Origin: Caulobacteraceae bacterium
GTDB taxonomy: Bacteria > Pseudomonadota > Alphaproteobacteria > Caulobacterales > Caulobacteraceae
DNA length: 64,000 nucleotides
Direction: 5' to 3'
Assembly: GCA_027452265.1 (NCBI GenBank)
Contig: DAIDGR010000025.1
Location: 34,683 to 98,682 of the forward strand
Under the pieces are notes generated by a model, which was not told where the DNA came from, searched no databases, and saw nothing but the letters and a program-made list of their open reading frames with translations. A program made the translations under genes and the position numbers. Positions 35,779-44,179 of the stretch are shown here, piece by piece (the stretch's first letter is position 1; every line of letters starts with the position of its first letter).

Positions 35779-38700
35779 CTAGTCGCGCTCGCCCGCCGAG
35801 GCGATGACGCCCGGATGCAGGGAGAAGGCCCAGCCCCGCGCGATCAGGGCCCCGCCGCCTTCGCCGCCAGAGCCAGGTGCGCCAGGGGCCGTCGCCTCCG
35901 GGTTGGGCTTGGGCACGACCACCGGGCTGACGGACGCCGCCTGCAGATCCGCGTTGAGCGCCTTGAGGTCGCCGCCCTGGAGCGAGGCGAAGTCAGACTG
36001 CACTGAATCGAGTTCGCGGGTCAGCTCGCCGATCCGCGCCAGCTGATAGGCGGCCGGCGCCCCGTCATAGGAGCTGATGGCCCCATAGAGGTCGTCGGCA
36101 TATTCGCGCAGGCGCAGCTCGCCGGTGATCGCCCCGCCCTCGGTCGTGGCGACGATGCGCTTGCGCAGGGCGTCGGCCTTGTCGCCGATGGCGTCCAGCC
36201 GGGCCTTCAGGGGCGAGCCCGCCGGCAGGGCGGCCGCCTTGGCCCCGGCCTGAGCCCGGACGGCCATGATCTGCATATCGAGATCGGTCATCCGGCCGAA
36301 CAGGCCGCTGATCCGCTCAAGGGCGTCGTACTGCGCCTGACGCGCGGTCAGGTCGAAGCTGTCGCGCCGGTCGAGCACCACCTGGAACGGAGCGCTGACC
36401 ACCTGATCGCCGCTGGTGATCCGGACCTGATAGGTCCCGGGCAGGACCCGCGGGCCCTGCGAGGCGTTGAACGCCACCTGGGCCGCCGGCGGCACACGGG
36501 GCGGGGCCTCGCGCATGCCCCACGCGACGCGGTTGATCCCCGGGCGCTTGGAGGCAGGCAGGGTGTCGAGCACTTTTCCATCGGCGCTCAGAACCTCGAT
36601 CTTCAGCTTGCCGAAGAGGTGCCTGTGCGGCTCGTAATAGGCGAGGACGGCGCCCTCCGTGGGATTTTCGCCGACGAAGGTCGCATCCCCGTTCGACCAT
36701 CCGCCGATCCCGGAGATCCGCTCCTGGGCCGGCCGGGTCGGAAGCACGGCGATGGGCATCCGCATCACCGCCGGGGTCAGGGCGCGCAGCGGCGTCAGGT
36801 CGTCGATGATCCAGATCCCGCGCCCGTGGGTGGCGATGGCCAGGTCCTTGTCGCGGTTCTGGAAGGCGAGATCGCGCACCGGCACGTCCGGCAGGCCGCC
36901 GCCGGTGAACTGGGCCCATGTCTTGCCGCTGTCCGGCGAGATCCACAGGCCGAACTCGGTGCCCGCATAAAGGAGGTTCGGGCGTTCGGGGTCTTCCTTG
37001 ATCACCCAGGCCTGGCCGCGCAGCCCCTGGCTCGGCGAGCCGATGCGCGTCCAGCTGCGGCCGTAGTCGGCGGTGCGATAGATATAGGTCTCAAAGTCGC
37101 CGAAGGTGTGCCGGTCGAAGGCGGCGTAGGCGACCGCCGGATCGCTCGGGCTGGCCTCGATCCATGACACCCAGGAACGGGCGGGGACACCGACATTGGC
37201 GGTCAGGTTGGTCCAGTGGGCGCCGCCGTCGCGGGTCAGCTGAACATTGCCGTCATCCGTCCCGACCCAGATCAGGCCCGCCTGTTTGGGTGACTCGGCG
37301 ATGGCGTAGATGGTCGTGTAGGTCTCGGCGGCCGAGTTGTCGACGGTGATGCCGCCGCTCTTTTCCTGCTGCTGATCGGCCGGATCATTGGTCGTCAGGT
37401 CCGGCGAGATCCGGTCCCAGCTCTGTCCATGGTCGCGGCTGCGGAACAGATACTGGGCGCCGATATAGATCTCGCCCTTGTCCACGGGACTGACCACCAG
37501 GGGCGTGTTCCAGTTGAAGCGGAGCTTCTCGGCGGTATCCGACTGGGGTTGGATATCCCGGGCCTCCAGCGTGGTGCGATTGACGCGCAGCACCGCCCCG
37601 CCCTGGCTCTCGGTGTAGGCAAATCCGTTCGGGTCGGCCGGGTCAGGCCAGGCCCAGAAGCCATCGCCGCCGCCGATATTCTGCCACTGGTCGTTGGTCA
37701 CCCCGCCCGGATAGGCGGTCGCTCCAACCCAGGCGGCGTTGTCCTGCAGGCCGCCATAGACCTGATAGGGGTCCTTGTCGTCGACGCTCACATGGTAGAA
37801 CTGCGAGACCGGCAGGTTGTTGACCTTGTTCCAGCGATTGGCGCCGTCGTGGCTGATCCACAGTCCGCCGTCATTGCCGACCACCACGTGCCGGGTATTG
37901 GTGGGATCGACCCAGAGGTCGTGCTGATCGGGATGGATATTCTGGCCGACGGCGGAGAAGCTCTTGCCGCCGTCGTCGCTGACGATCAGGGAAAAGTCCG
38001 TCTTGAAGATCCGGTTCGGGTCCTTGGGATCAACCACCAGATTGGCGAAGTAGAAGGGCCGCCAGACCATCCACTGACTGCGGTCGCGCGGGGCCCAGGT
38101 CTTGCCGCCGTCGTCGGAGCGATAGAGCGCGCTTTTGACGCTTTCCACGAAGGCATAGACGATCTTCGGGTCCGACGGCGCGAAGGCCACCGCCTCGCGT
38201 CCCCAAGGGCCCGCGGGCAGCCCATCGCCGGGGGTCTTGAGGCTCGTCCAGGTGGCGCCGCCGTCCTCGCTGACCAGCAGATCGCTGCCGGAGGGCGCCT
38301 GGGCGCTGTCGCCGCCCGAGCGGAAGCCCCAGCCCGTGCGGCGGAAATCCCACATACCGGCGATCAGCTTCTTGGGATTCGACGGGTCCATGCTCAGGGT
38401 TGAGCAGCCGGTGGACAGGTTCGTCCCCTTGAGGATCAGGCTCCAGGTCTTGCCGCCATCGGTCGTCTTGTAGAGGCCGCGGTCCGGGCTGTCGCTCCAC
38501 AGGCGGCCGGGCGCGCAGACATAGACGGTGTCGCTGTTGGTCGGGTCGACGATGATCTTGGAGATGTGCTCTGTGGCGGGCAGGCCCATATGCGTCCAGG
38601 TCTCGCCGCCGTCGATGGTCTTATAGACGCCATCGCCCACCGAGACGGAGTTGCGCATCCAGCTCTCGCCCGTTCCGACCCAGTAGGTGTCCGGGTGGTT

Positions 38701-39033
38701 GGGGTCGAGCGCGATCGCGCCAATCGACTGCACGTCCTGCTTGTCGAAGATCGGCTGGAAGGTCGTGCCGTCATCCTGGGATTTCCACAGACCGCCCGAG
38801 GCGGCCCCGATCAGAAGCAGGGTCGAGCCGTCCGCCTCATGGCGCCCGACCACGGCCGAGATCCGGCCGCTCATGGTTGCAGAGCCGATATTGCGCGCGC
38901 TGAGGCCCGCCAGGGTGGCGCTGTCAAAGGCGGGGGCCTGGGGTGCGGCCGGGCTGGTCTTGGCCTGGACGAGACCCGCGGTCAGGGCCAGGAGGCTGGC
39001 GGCGGCGAAGGTGGTCGAACGGATCGGGGACAT
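35779..39033 (-). CDS. Large exported Asp-box (BNR/sortilin-like) beta-propeller protein
   Basis: 1084 residues with a signal peptide (MSPIRSTTFAAASLLALTAGLVQA). I count about 11 Asp-box motifs of the form S/T-x-D-x-G-x-x-W, for example TIDGGETWTHMG, SEDGGATWTSL and SPDSGKTWAQF, spread over the first 700 residues. This is consistent with one or two VPS10/BNR-like beta-propellers. A C-terminal part with coiled-coil-like helices (about 900-1030) and a Pro/Gly tail follows. Similar proteins are often called WD40/YVTN/BNR-like exoproteins; the substrate is unknown. It lies 11 bases after an exported LolA-like protein gene. Confidence 0.85.
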   Translation of the reverse strand: MSPIRSTTFAAASLLALTAGLVQAKTSPAAPQAPAFDSATLAGLSARNIGSATMSGRISAVVGRHEADGSTLLLIGAASGGLWKSQDDGTTFQPIFDKQDVQSIGAIALDPNHPDTYWVGTGESWMRNSVSVGDGVYKTIDGGETWTHMGLPATEHISKIIVDPTNSDTVYVCAPGRLWSDSPDRGLYKTTDGGKTWSLILKGTNLSTGCSTLSMDPSNPKKLIAGMWDFRRTGWGFRSGGDSAQAPSGSDLLVSEDGGATWTSLKTPGDGLPAGPWGREAVAFAPSDPKIVYAFVESVKSALYRSDDGGKTWAPRDRSQWMVWRPFYFANLVVDPKDPNRIFKTDFSLIVSDDGGKSFSAVGQNIHPDQHDLWVDPTNTRHVVVGNDGGLWISHDGANRWNKVNNLPVSQFYHVSVDDKDPYQVYGGLQDNAAWVGATAYPGGVTNDQWQNIGGGDGFWAWPDPADPNGFAYTESQGGAVLRVNRTTLEARDIQPQSDTAEKLRFNWNTPLVVSPVDKGEIYIGAQYLFRSRDHGQSWDRISPDLTTNDPADQQQEKSGGITVDNSAAETYTTIYAIAESPKQAGLIWVGTDDGNVQLTRDGGAHWTNLTANVGVPARSWVSWIEASPSDPAVAYAAFDRHTFGDFETYIYRTADYGRSWTRIGSPSQGLRGQAWVIKEDPERPNLLYAGTEFGLWISPDSGKTWAQFTGGGLPDVPVRDLAFQNRDKDLAIATHGRGIWIIDDLTPLRALTPAVMRMPIAVLPTRPAQERISGIGGWSNGDATFVGENPTEGAVLAYYEPHRHLFGKLKIEVLSADGKVLDTLPASKRPGINRVAWGMREAPPRVPPAAQVAFNASQGPRVLPGTYQVRITSGDQVVSAPFQVVLDRRDSFDLTARQAQYDALERISGLFGRMTDLDMQIMAVRAQAGAKAAALPAGSPLKARLDAIGDKADALRKRIVATTEGGAITGELRLREYADDLYGAISSYDGAPAAYQLARIGELTRELDSVQSDFASLQGGDLKALNADLQAASVSPVVVPKPNPEATAPGAPGSGGEGGGALIARGWAFSLHPGVIASAGERD

Positions 39034-39044
39034 GGACGCGCGCC

Positions 39045-39863
39045 TCACTTCTTGTTCTCGCCCGCCGCGGGCGCCGGCCCGCCGGTCTTGGCCCCAGCCG
39101 GCGGCTGGAAGATCGCCGGGTCGAGCGCCGGGTTCGCCTCGATCTTGGCGTAGCTGATGGTCTGCTGGGGCGGCTGGCCCTTGGGTCCCGAGGTCACCTC
39201 GAAGGGGAAATACACCCCCGCGACCTTCTCGTAGTCGCCCAGGTCCGTGACCGAGACCTGTTCGGAGCCACGCAGAATCTGGCGGGTCTCCACACGGAAG
39301 GCGAGCCAGGCGTCGGGGTCGAGATAATAGGTCTGCTGGTCGCCGTTCTTGAGCGTGACGCGCAAGGCATAGGCCGGGCCGCCGTCCACCTGCTGCACGC
39401 CAAGGTTCTCGATGACCGCGCCCTTGTCCTTGGCGTCGATCAGCGGGTCTTCAAAGTCGGCTTCCTCTTGCAGCGACTTGGCGTCGTCGCTGGACAGAGT
39501 CTCGGGGTCCTTGCGGCCCTGGAAGGGCTGGATCTGCCAGCCGGTCTTGCCGTCATAGGCCTGAACCGCGGTCAGGCCCTGGAGGGTGACATCGATCCGC
39601 ACACTCGCGGGCCGGGCGATATCTTCCTCATAGGCGACCTGGGCGTCGAGGCCGCTGATGCGAAGGCTGCCGGTCATGCGCAGGGTGTGGATGGCGTGCA
39701 GCGCCTCCAGCCCGCCGCGCGCGGCGATGTGCTTGGCGATGATCTCGTCCGTCGAGAGGACAGGGGGGCCGCTGGTCTGCGCGAAGGCGCCAGATCCCGA
39801 CGCCACGACCCACACCATGGCGCAGGCGCTCGCCGCCCGGCCCCAAGACTTCTGAAGTCTCAA
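39045..39863 (-). CDS. Exported lipoprotein-sorting-like (LolA-fold) protein, partner of the Asp-box gene
   Basis: 272 residues with a signal peptide ending near SGSGAFAQTS. The body shows the pattern IIAKHIAARGGLEALHAIHTLRMTG, then YYLDPDAWLAFRVET and FPFEVTSGP, typical of the outer-membrane lipoprotein-sorting-like/DUF4292-type half-barrel proteins that bind hydrophobic ligands. It is not LolA itself, judging by length and N-terminus. It lies just upstream of the Asp-box gene (11 bases), so the two are likely co-expressed and exported together. Confidence 0.75.
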   Translation of the reverse strand: MRLQKSWGRAASACAMVWVVASGSGAFAQTSGPPVLSTDEIIAKHIAARGGLEALHAIHTLRMTGSLRISGLDAQVAYEEDIARPASVRIDVTLQGLTAVQAYDGKTGWQIQPFQGRKDPETLSSDDAKSLQEEADFEDPLIDAKDKGAVIENLGVQQVDGGPAYALRVTLKNGDQQTYYLDPDAWLAFRVETRQILRGSEQVSVTDLGDYEKVAGVYFPFEVTSGPKGQPPQQTISYAKIEANPALDPAIFQPPAGAKTGGPAPAAGENKK

Positions 39864-40005
39864 CCGCCCATCCTCCCGTTACGTTCAAAACTGATAGGCC
39901 CCAAGGGCGCTCCTGGGCAAGACGCGGACCCGTTCGGGCCTGTTCCCGCGAGGCCCCCTCAGGTCCGCGATCCCTCGCCGCGCGCCGACGCCTAAGACCA
40001 GCCGC

Positions 40006-40155
40006 TCATCGGGGTCTGCGAGCCCAGGCGGTGCCCAGGGCGACCCCCACGCCCACACCCACCGCCAGCAAGGCCGGGGCGTGGAACGCCGCCGCGAGCC
40101 CTTCGCCGAAGGCCGCGCCCAGGGCGGCGCCAATCGCCAGACGTCTTCGGTTCAT
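40006..40155 (-). CDS. Small coupled membrane protein (49 residues)
   Basis: The reading frame MNRRRLAIGAALGAAF..., 49 residues ending WARRPR, has a positive N-terminus, one or two Gly/Ala/Val-rich membrane segments and an Arg-rich C-terminus. Its ATG at 40155 overlaps the stop of the VC0807-type gene (TGA 40152-40154) by 4 bases, the same ATGA arrangement used by real operon pairs elsewhere in this window. This makes coincidental ORF status less likely. The function is unknown; a GxxxG-like helix suggests interaction with the neighbouring membrane protein. No homologue is recognised. Confidence 0.6.
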   Translation of the reverse strand: MNRRRLAIGAALGAAFGEGLAAAFHAPALLAVGVGVGVALGTAWARRPR

Positions 40156-40859
40156 GGCGTTTCACCGGCGGCAAGCGCGGCCGCCTCGGCCTGGGCGCGT
40201 CGCGCCTCGCCCAAACGGCGACGTCGCCGGACATACAGAAACGTCCAGGCCACCAGGGCTCCGGAAAAGGCGTAACCCAGGATGGGGCCCGCGATCAGGT
40301 ACTGCTTCACGCTCAGCGTCATCACAAGGACCACGGCCGCAGCCGCGTCGGCCAGCAGGCCGAACCCCCAGACGAGGGTCATGACCATCATGGTCTGTTT
40401 CACGCCGGGGTCATCACGACGCGCCTCCAGATCCGCCAGCAGGGCGTGATTGTTCTGCCGTTTCATGCCGGCCCGGACGAACTCATAGATGATCGGACGC
40501 CCGATCGCCGCCGACGCCAGAAACGTCAGGCCTATGACGATGGTCACCAGCCGTTCGCGCAGCTGCAGGAACTTGATCGATCCGCCGCCCAGCATGGCCA
40601 GCAGGGAGAGGGCCATGCCGAACAGGACGAAGCCGGCGATGAAATCCACCCGGCGGGCCCGGATGAAGGTGATCACGGTCCAGATCAGCGGCGGCGCGGA
40701 CGAGGCGATCAGCGCCTTCACATCGCCCAGCTGGTCCTTGAAGTGGTCATAGATCAGATAGGGGAGGGCGAAATTGACCACCAGTTCGAGGACGAAGCCC
40801 GCCCCCTGCCCCTTCACGAGGCGCAGGATTTCCGGACCTGGATTGCGCGCATCGCTCAT
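40152..40859 (-). CDS. VC0807-family integral membrane protein
   Basis: 235 residues with about six membrane helices separated by short polar loops. NFALPYLIYDHFKDQLGDVKALIASSAPPLIW and FIRARRVDFIAGFVLFGMALSLL are typical of the VC0807 family of uncharacterised inner-membrane proteins. The C-terminus is basic and Ala-rich. AAGGGAA lies 7 bases before the ATG at 40859. The stop overlaps the start of the 49-residue protein, and its promoter region is shared with the divergent ClC gene. Confidence 0.8.
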   Translation of the reverse strand: MSDARNPGPEILRLVKGQGAGFVLELVVNFALPYLIYDHFKDQLGDVKALIASSAPPLIWTVITFIRARRVDFIAGFVLFGMALSLLAMLGGGSIKFLQLRERLVTIVIGLTFLASAAIGRPIIYEFVRAGMKRQNNHALLADLEARRDDPGVKQTMMVMTLVWGFGLLADAAAAVVLVMTLSVKQYLIAGPILGYAFSGALVAWTFLYVRRRRRLGEARRAQAEAAALAAGETP

Positions 40860-40925
40860 CGGTCAGTTCCCTTGTTTCCGCGCGGCGCCTTGTCCTTACA
40901 GGGCATTGGACGCATACCGCCGCCC

Positions 40926-42341
40926 GTGGCGAAGCTTCCGAAACTCCTTGTCTGGCGTCAACGGCTTAAGGGCGGGTTGAGCCCTGGCCTGTCCAGGCAC
41001 GCGGGCGGGCGCCGCGAGGCGCGTCAGGCCCTGCTGCAACTTCGGCAGACCCGGCGGTTCATCCAGATCATGCTGGTGGCTGTGCTCGGCGGTCTGGCGG
41101 CGGCCTATTACGCCCGGTTGTGCGACCTCACCATGGCCCTGCATGACCGGCTCTATCACGGCGCCCGTTGGGCCATGCTGGTCGCCATGCCGTTCGGCTT
41201 TGGCCTTGTCGCCTGGGCCACCGGCCGCTTCGCGCCCGCCTCCACCGGCAGCGGCATTCCCCAGGTGATCGCCGCGGCCGACAGCCGCTGGACCGGGCGC
41301 TGGGGCGGCCAGCGCGTCACCCTGCGCACGGCGGCCTGGAAGGTGGTTCTGTCGATCCTCTCCCTGATGTTTGGCGCCTCGATCGGTCGCGAGGGGCCCA
41401 CCGTGCAGGTGGTGGCCGCGATCATGCGGTCCTTCACGCGAGGCCTGAAGGGCGACCCGGGCCGCCGCGCCATGATCATCGCCGGGGGGGCGGCGGGGGT
41501 TTCGGCGGCGTTCAATGCGCCCATCGCCGGCGTGGTCTTCGCCGTGGAGGAGCTGGCCCGTTCCTTTGAGCGGCGCACGCACACCGCGGTGATCCTGGTG
41601 GTGGTGATCGCCGGCTTCACCTCCTATGCCCTGCAAGGCGACTACGCCTATTTCGGGGTTTTCGACCCCGGCCCGGTCAAGGCCACGATCTGGCTGGCGG
41701 CGCCGCTGATCGGGGTCGTGGGCGGGCTTGCCGGAGGCAGCTTTTCGCGCCTCCTGGGCGCCTGCATCGGGCCGGAAGCCAATCCCGTCACCCGCTTCCG
41801 CCGCGCCCGGCCGGTGACCTTCGCCGTCATCTGCGGCGCCGTGGCGGCGCTAGCGGCCTGGCTCTCGGGCGGCATCACCTTCGGCGCCGGCTATGCCGAG
41901 GCCAAGTCCCTCCTGCAGGATCACCCGGGTCGCGGCTTCAGCCTGGCCATCAGCAAGTTCGTGGCCACTCTGGCCGCTTCGGCGGCCGGCGGGCCGGGAG
42001 GGCTCTTCGCGCCTTCCCTCGCCACCGGGGCGGGCATCGGCGCCGCCTTCGCGCGCAGCGGACTGTTCGCCTTTCAGGGGCGGGATGCGGTGGTGATCGG
42101 CATGGCCGCCTATCTCTCCGGCGTCGTCCAGGCGCCGCTTACGAGCGCCGTGATCCTGATGGAGATGACCCGGTCGCCGGGACTGGTGGGGCCCCTTCTG
42201 ATGGCCACCCTGCTGGCGCGCTGGGTTTCGGGCCGGATCATGGCCGAGCCAATCTATCACTATCTGGCAAAGAGCTGGTACGGCCCCGGCGAAACCCGGG
42301 AGCGGCGCGCGCCGGTCGCCGACGCCGCGCCGTCCCCTTAA
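40926..42341 (+). CDS. ClC-family chloride/proton antiporter
   Basis: 471 residues with the ClC membrane core: GSGIPQV, the gating glutamate in SIGREGPTVQV, FNAPIAGVVFAVEEL carrying the internal (proton) glutamate, and GGPGGLFAPSLATGAGIG. The retained gating and internal glutamates suggest a Cl-/H+ exchanger rather than a channel. There is no C-terminal CBS domain. GTG 40926 is the most likely start but has no strong ribosome-binding site, and about 45 hydrophilic residues precede the first helix. A second ClC gene with CBS domains is at 49.8-51.6 kb. Confidence 0.87.
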   Translation: MAKLPKLLVWRQRLKGGLSPGLSRHAGGRREARQALLQLRQTRRFIQIMLVAVLGGLAAAYYARLCDLTMALHDRLYHGARWAMLVAMPFGFGLVAWATGRFAPASTGSGIPQVIAAADSRWTGRWGGQRVTLRTAAWKVVLSILSLMFGASIGREGPTVQVVAAIMRSFTRGLKGDPGRRAMIIAGGAAGVSAAFNAPIAGVVFAVEELARSFERRTHTAVILVVVIAGFTSYALQGDYAYFGVFDPGPVKATIWLAAPLIGVVGGLAGGSFSRLLGACIGPEANPVTRFRRARPVTFAVICGAVAALAAWLSGGITFGAGYAEAKSLLQDHPGRGFSLAISKFVATLAASAAGGPGGLFAPSLATGAGIGAAFARSGLFAFQGRDAVVIGMAAYLSGVVQAPLTSAVILMEMTRSPGLVGPLLMATLLARWVSGRIMAEPIYHYLAKSWYGPGETRERRAPVADAAPSP

Positions 42342-42350
42342 GTTAGACGC

Positions 42351-42725
42351 TTACTTCTGCGTCGCCAGGAAGGCCACAAGGTCAGCCACCTGCTGGGGAT
42401 TGTGCAGGCCCGCATAGGTCATCTTCGTCCCCGCCACGGTGGCGCGTGGATTGGGGAGATAGGTCCGAAGCTTATCTTCGGTCCAGACAAAGCCCGCCGC
42501 CTTCATGGCCGGAGAATAGCTGTAGCCCGCCAGCGATCCGGCCTCTCGCCCCACCACCCCGTGCAGGTTCGGGCCCATCTTGAATCCCGCGCCGGGGGTC
42601 ACCGCGTGACAGATGGAGCACTGGGTCTGGAACACCGCCCGTCCCGCCGCAGGATTACCCTCCGCATGGGCGACGCCGGCCAACGCCAGAACAAGAGCCG
42701 AGGTAAAGGTCAGTAGGCGAGCCAT
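42351..42725 (-). CDS. Class I c-type cytochrome (periplasmic)
   Basis: 124 residues. A signal peptide (MARLLTFTSALVLALAGVAHA) is followed by GRAVFQTQCSICHAVTPG with heme site CSICH at 36-40. The likely Met axial ligand is in AGTKMTYAGLHN. The layout and length match small soluble cytochromes c (c2/c550-like) that shuttle electrons in the periplasm. Its ATG at 42725 lies inside the 3' end of the upstream cytochrome-porin gene (16-base overlap), so the two are translationally linked and probably function as an electron relay. Confidence 0.92.
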   Translation of the reverse strand: MARLLTFTSALVLALAGVAHAEGNPAAGRAVFQTQCSICHAVTPGAGFKMGPNLHGVVGREAGSLAGYSYSPAMKAAGFVWTEDKLRTYLPNPRATVAGTKMTYAGLHNPQQVADLVAFLATQK

Positions 42726-44104
42726 AGAAACACCCTGAAGACGTTGTTGTTGGTGGGTTGCGCGCCCAACCCATCATAGTTGGACCGGGCGCCGTCGAAC
42801 TCTGTGTAATAGGTGTACTGAATGCCTGTACGGGCATTGAACCGCGGACCGAGCGGCGAGCGGCCGGCCCCCCAGGGCGTGGCGTCCACCTGAACGGTGA
42901 AGCCTTCGGTGTTGGGCCTTGCCAGGCGCTGGCCATTCAGAACTTCGTAGAGATAGGCATTGCTCGATCCCAGCGTCCGGAACAGCTGGATCGTGGCGCC
43001 GTACTGGTTGCGGAAGTAATAACTGGCGTCGGCGCGCAGATCGTTCAGCCCTGTGACCCGGTCGCAGTTGAGATAACCGGCGAGCGCGGCGCTCGTGCAG
43101 GTGTAATTCAGATACTGTTGTTCATGGATCAGGCGCGCCTGCAGCGTGAAAACGTCGCCGTTGTGACGGGTCATGTACCACGAAGAATCCAGGCCGACGT
43201 CGTCATAGAGATCCGTCAGGCCGAGCGACCGATCCAGCCCCGGATAGATCCGGCTCGCCATGCCAAAGGCGCCGACCTCCAGCAGTCCCGCGCCGATCGG
43301 CTTTTGCAGCGCCAGCCGGGCATAGGGCGCCAGCCCGGCGATCGCCCCGGGCGCGGTGGGATCCACACCAAGGCGGGTCAGGGTCCGGGCGGCCGGCGAG
43401 CCATACGCGCCCGCTTCGATATAATAGGTCTCATCGATCCAGGCATAGGCCGTGGTCCCGATCACCTCCTGAGCCAGCGAGCCGGAGATCAGGGGCGAGG
43501 CCGAGGGCCCGGGCGCCAGGGTCGAGGTGGTGTAGGGAAATCCCCAGGCGGGCGTCGTGTTCCAGGCGTCCTGGACGGTCGGCGCATTGTTCACACTCAG
43601 CCCCACGACGGCCGCGTGCTTGCCCAGGGTGAGGTGGTCCACGGCCCGGAGGTCCAGGTTGTCCCAGTGAAACGCGTGCGCGACGCCGTCATAGGTCGTC
43701 TGCACGAAGGCGCCGAGGTGATCGCCAAGGCCGCCGGCCACGAACAGGCTCACCTGATCGACGGCGACGTTGTCATTGGTCGCGAAATCCTTGGTGGGCG
43801 GGGACTGGGGGGCGCCGGTATGGGTGAACGAGCTGACGACCATCGCCGACACCGGGACGTTCCACTTCACCGCGCGCAGGGTATAGCCATTGAGCTTGAA
43901 CGCCCGCCCGAACGGCGTGAGCTGGGGCCCAAAGCCGCCCACATGGCAGGCTTGGCACGGTTGCCCGGTCTGGGCGGCGAAGGCCGGAACCGCCCGCGCC
44001 GGCGTGGCCGAAAGGCCGATCAGGCCGCTGATGGCCAACATCAGGCCGAGCCAGCCGCGCATCAGCCGCGTGCCGTCGATCGCCGAATGATTGTCCGCCC
44101 GCAT
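42710..44104 (-). CDS. Cyc2-like outer-membrane cytochrome-porin fusion
   Basis: 464 residues. A signal peptide ends near PARA (38), then the mature N-terminus runs VPAFAAQTGQPCQACHV with a single heme motif CQACH at 50-54, followed by LTPFGRAFKLNGYTL. The rest is alternating aromatic/polar beta-strand sequence ending in FRVFLWLAY, typical of an outer-membrane barrel. This architecture, one N-terminal heme fused to a roughly 400-residue porin, is that of Cyc2, the Fe(II)-oxidising outer-membrane cytochrome. Sequence identity to a proven Cyc2 is not established. ATG 44104 follows GGGGA; ATG 44062 is an alternative. Confidence 0.7.
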   Translation of the reverse strand: MRADNHSAIDGTRLMRGWLGLMLAISGLIGLSATPARAVPAFAAQTGQPCQACHVGGFGPQLTPFGRAFKLNGYTLRAVKWNVPVSAMVVSSFTHTGAPQSPPTKDFATNDNVAVDQVSLFVAGGLGDHLGAFVQTTYDGVAHAFHWDNLDLRAVDHLTLGKHAAVVGLSVNNAPTVQDAWNTTPAWGFPYTTSTLAPGPSASPLISGSLAQEVIGTTAYAWIDETYYIEAGAYGSPAARTLTRLGVDPTAPGAIAGLAPYARLALQKPIGAGLLEVGAFGMASRIYPGLDRSLGLTDLYDDVGLDSSWYMTRHNGDVFTLQARLIHEQQYLNYTCTSAALAGYLNCDRVTGLNDLRADASYYFRNQYGATIQLFRTLGSSNAYLYEVLNGQRLARPNTEGFTVQVDATPWGAGRSPLGPRFNARTGIQYTYYTEFDGARSNYDGLGAQPTNNNVFRVFLWLAY

Positions 44105-44179
44105 CGCTTTTCCCCTATCCGTGCCCGCACGTCACAGGGGTCTGATGCCGCGCAATCGGATTACGGGCTTTGATTTGGA

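Noticed and set aside
36300..38900. Repeated motifs that could suggest a CRISPR-like or tandem DNA array
   Set aside because: They are imperfect protein-level Asp-box repeats in one coding frame, without constant repeats or equal spacers.
40446..40925. Long N-terminal extension of the ClC gene
   Set aside because: It lies antisense to the VC0807-type gene and has no membrane or ClC features; the ClC sequence begins near 40926.
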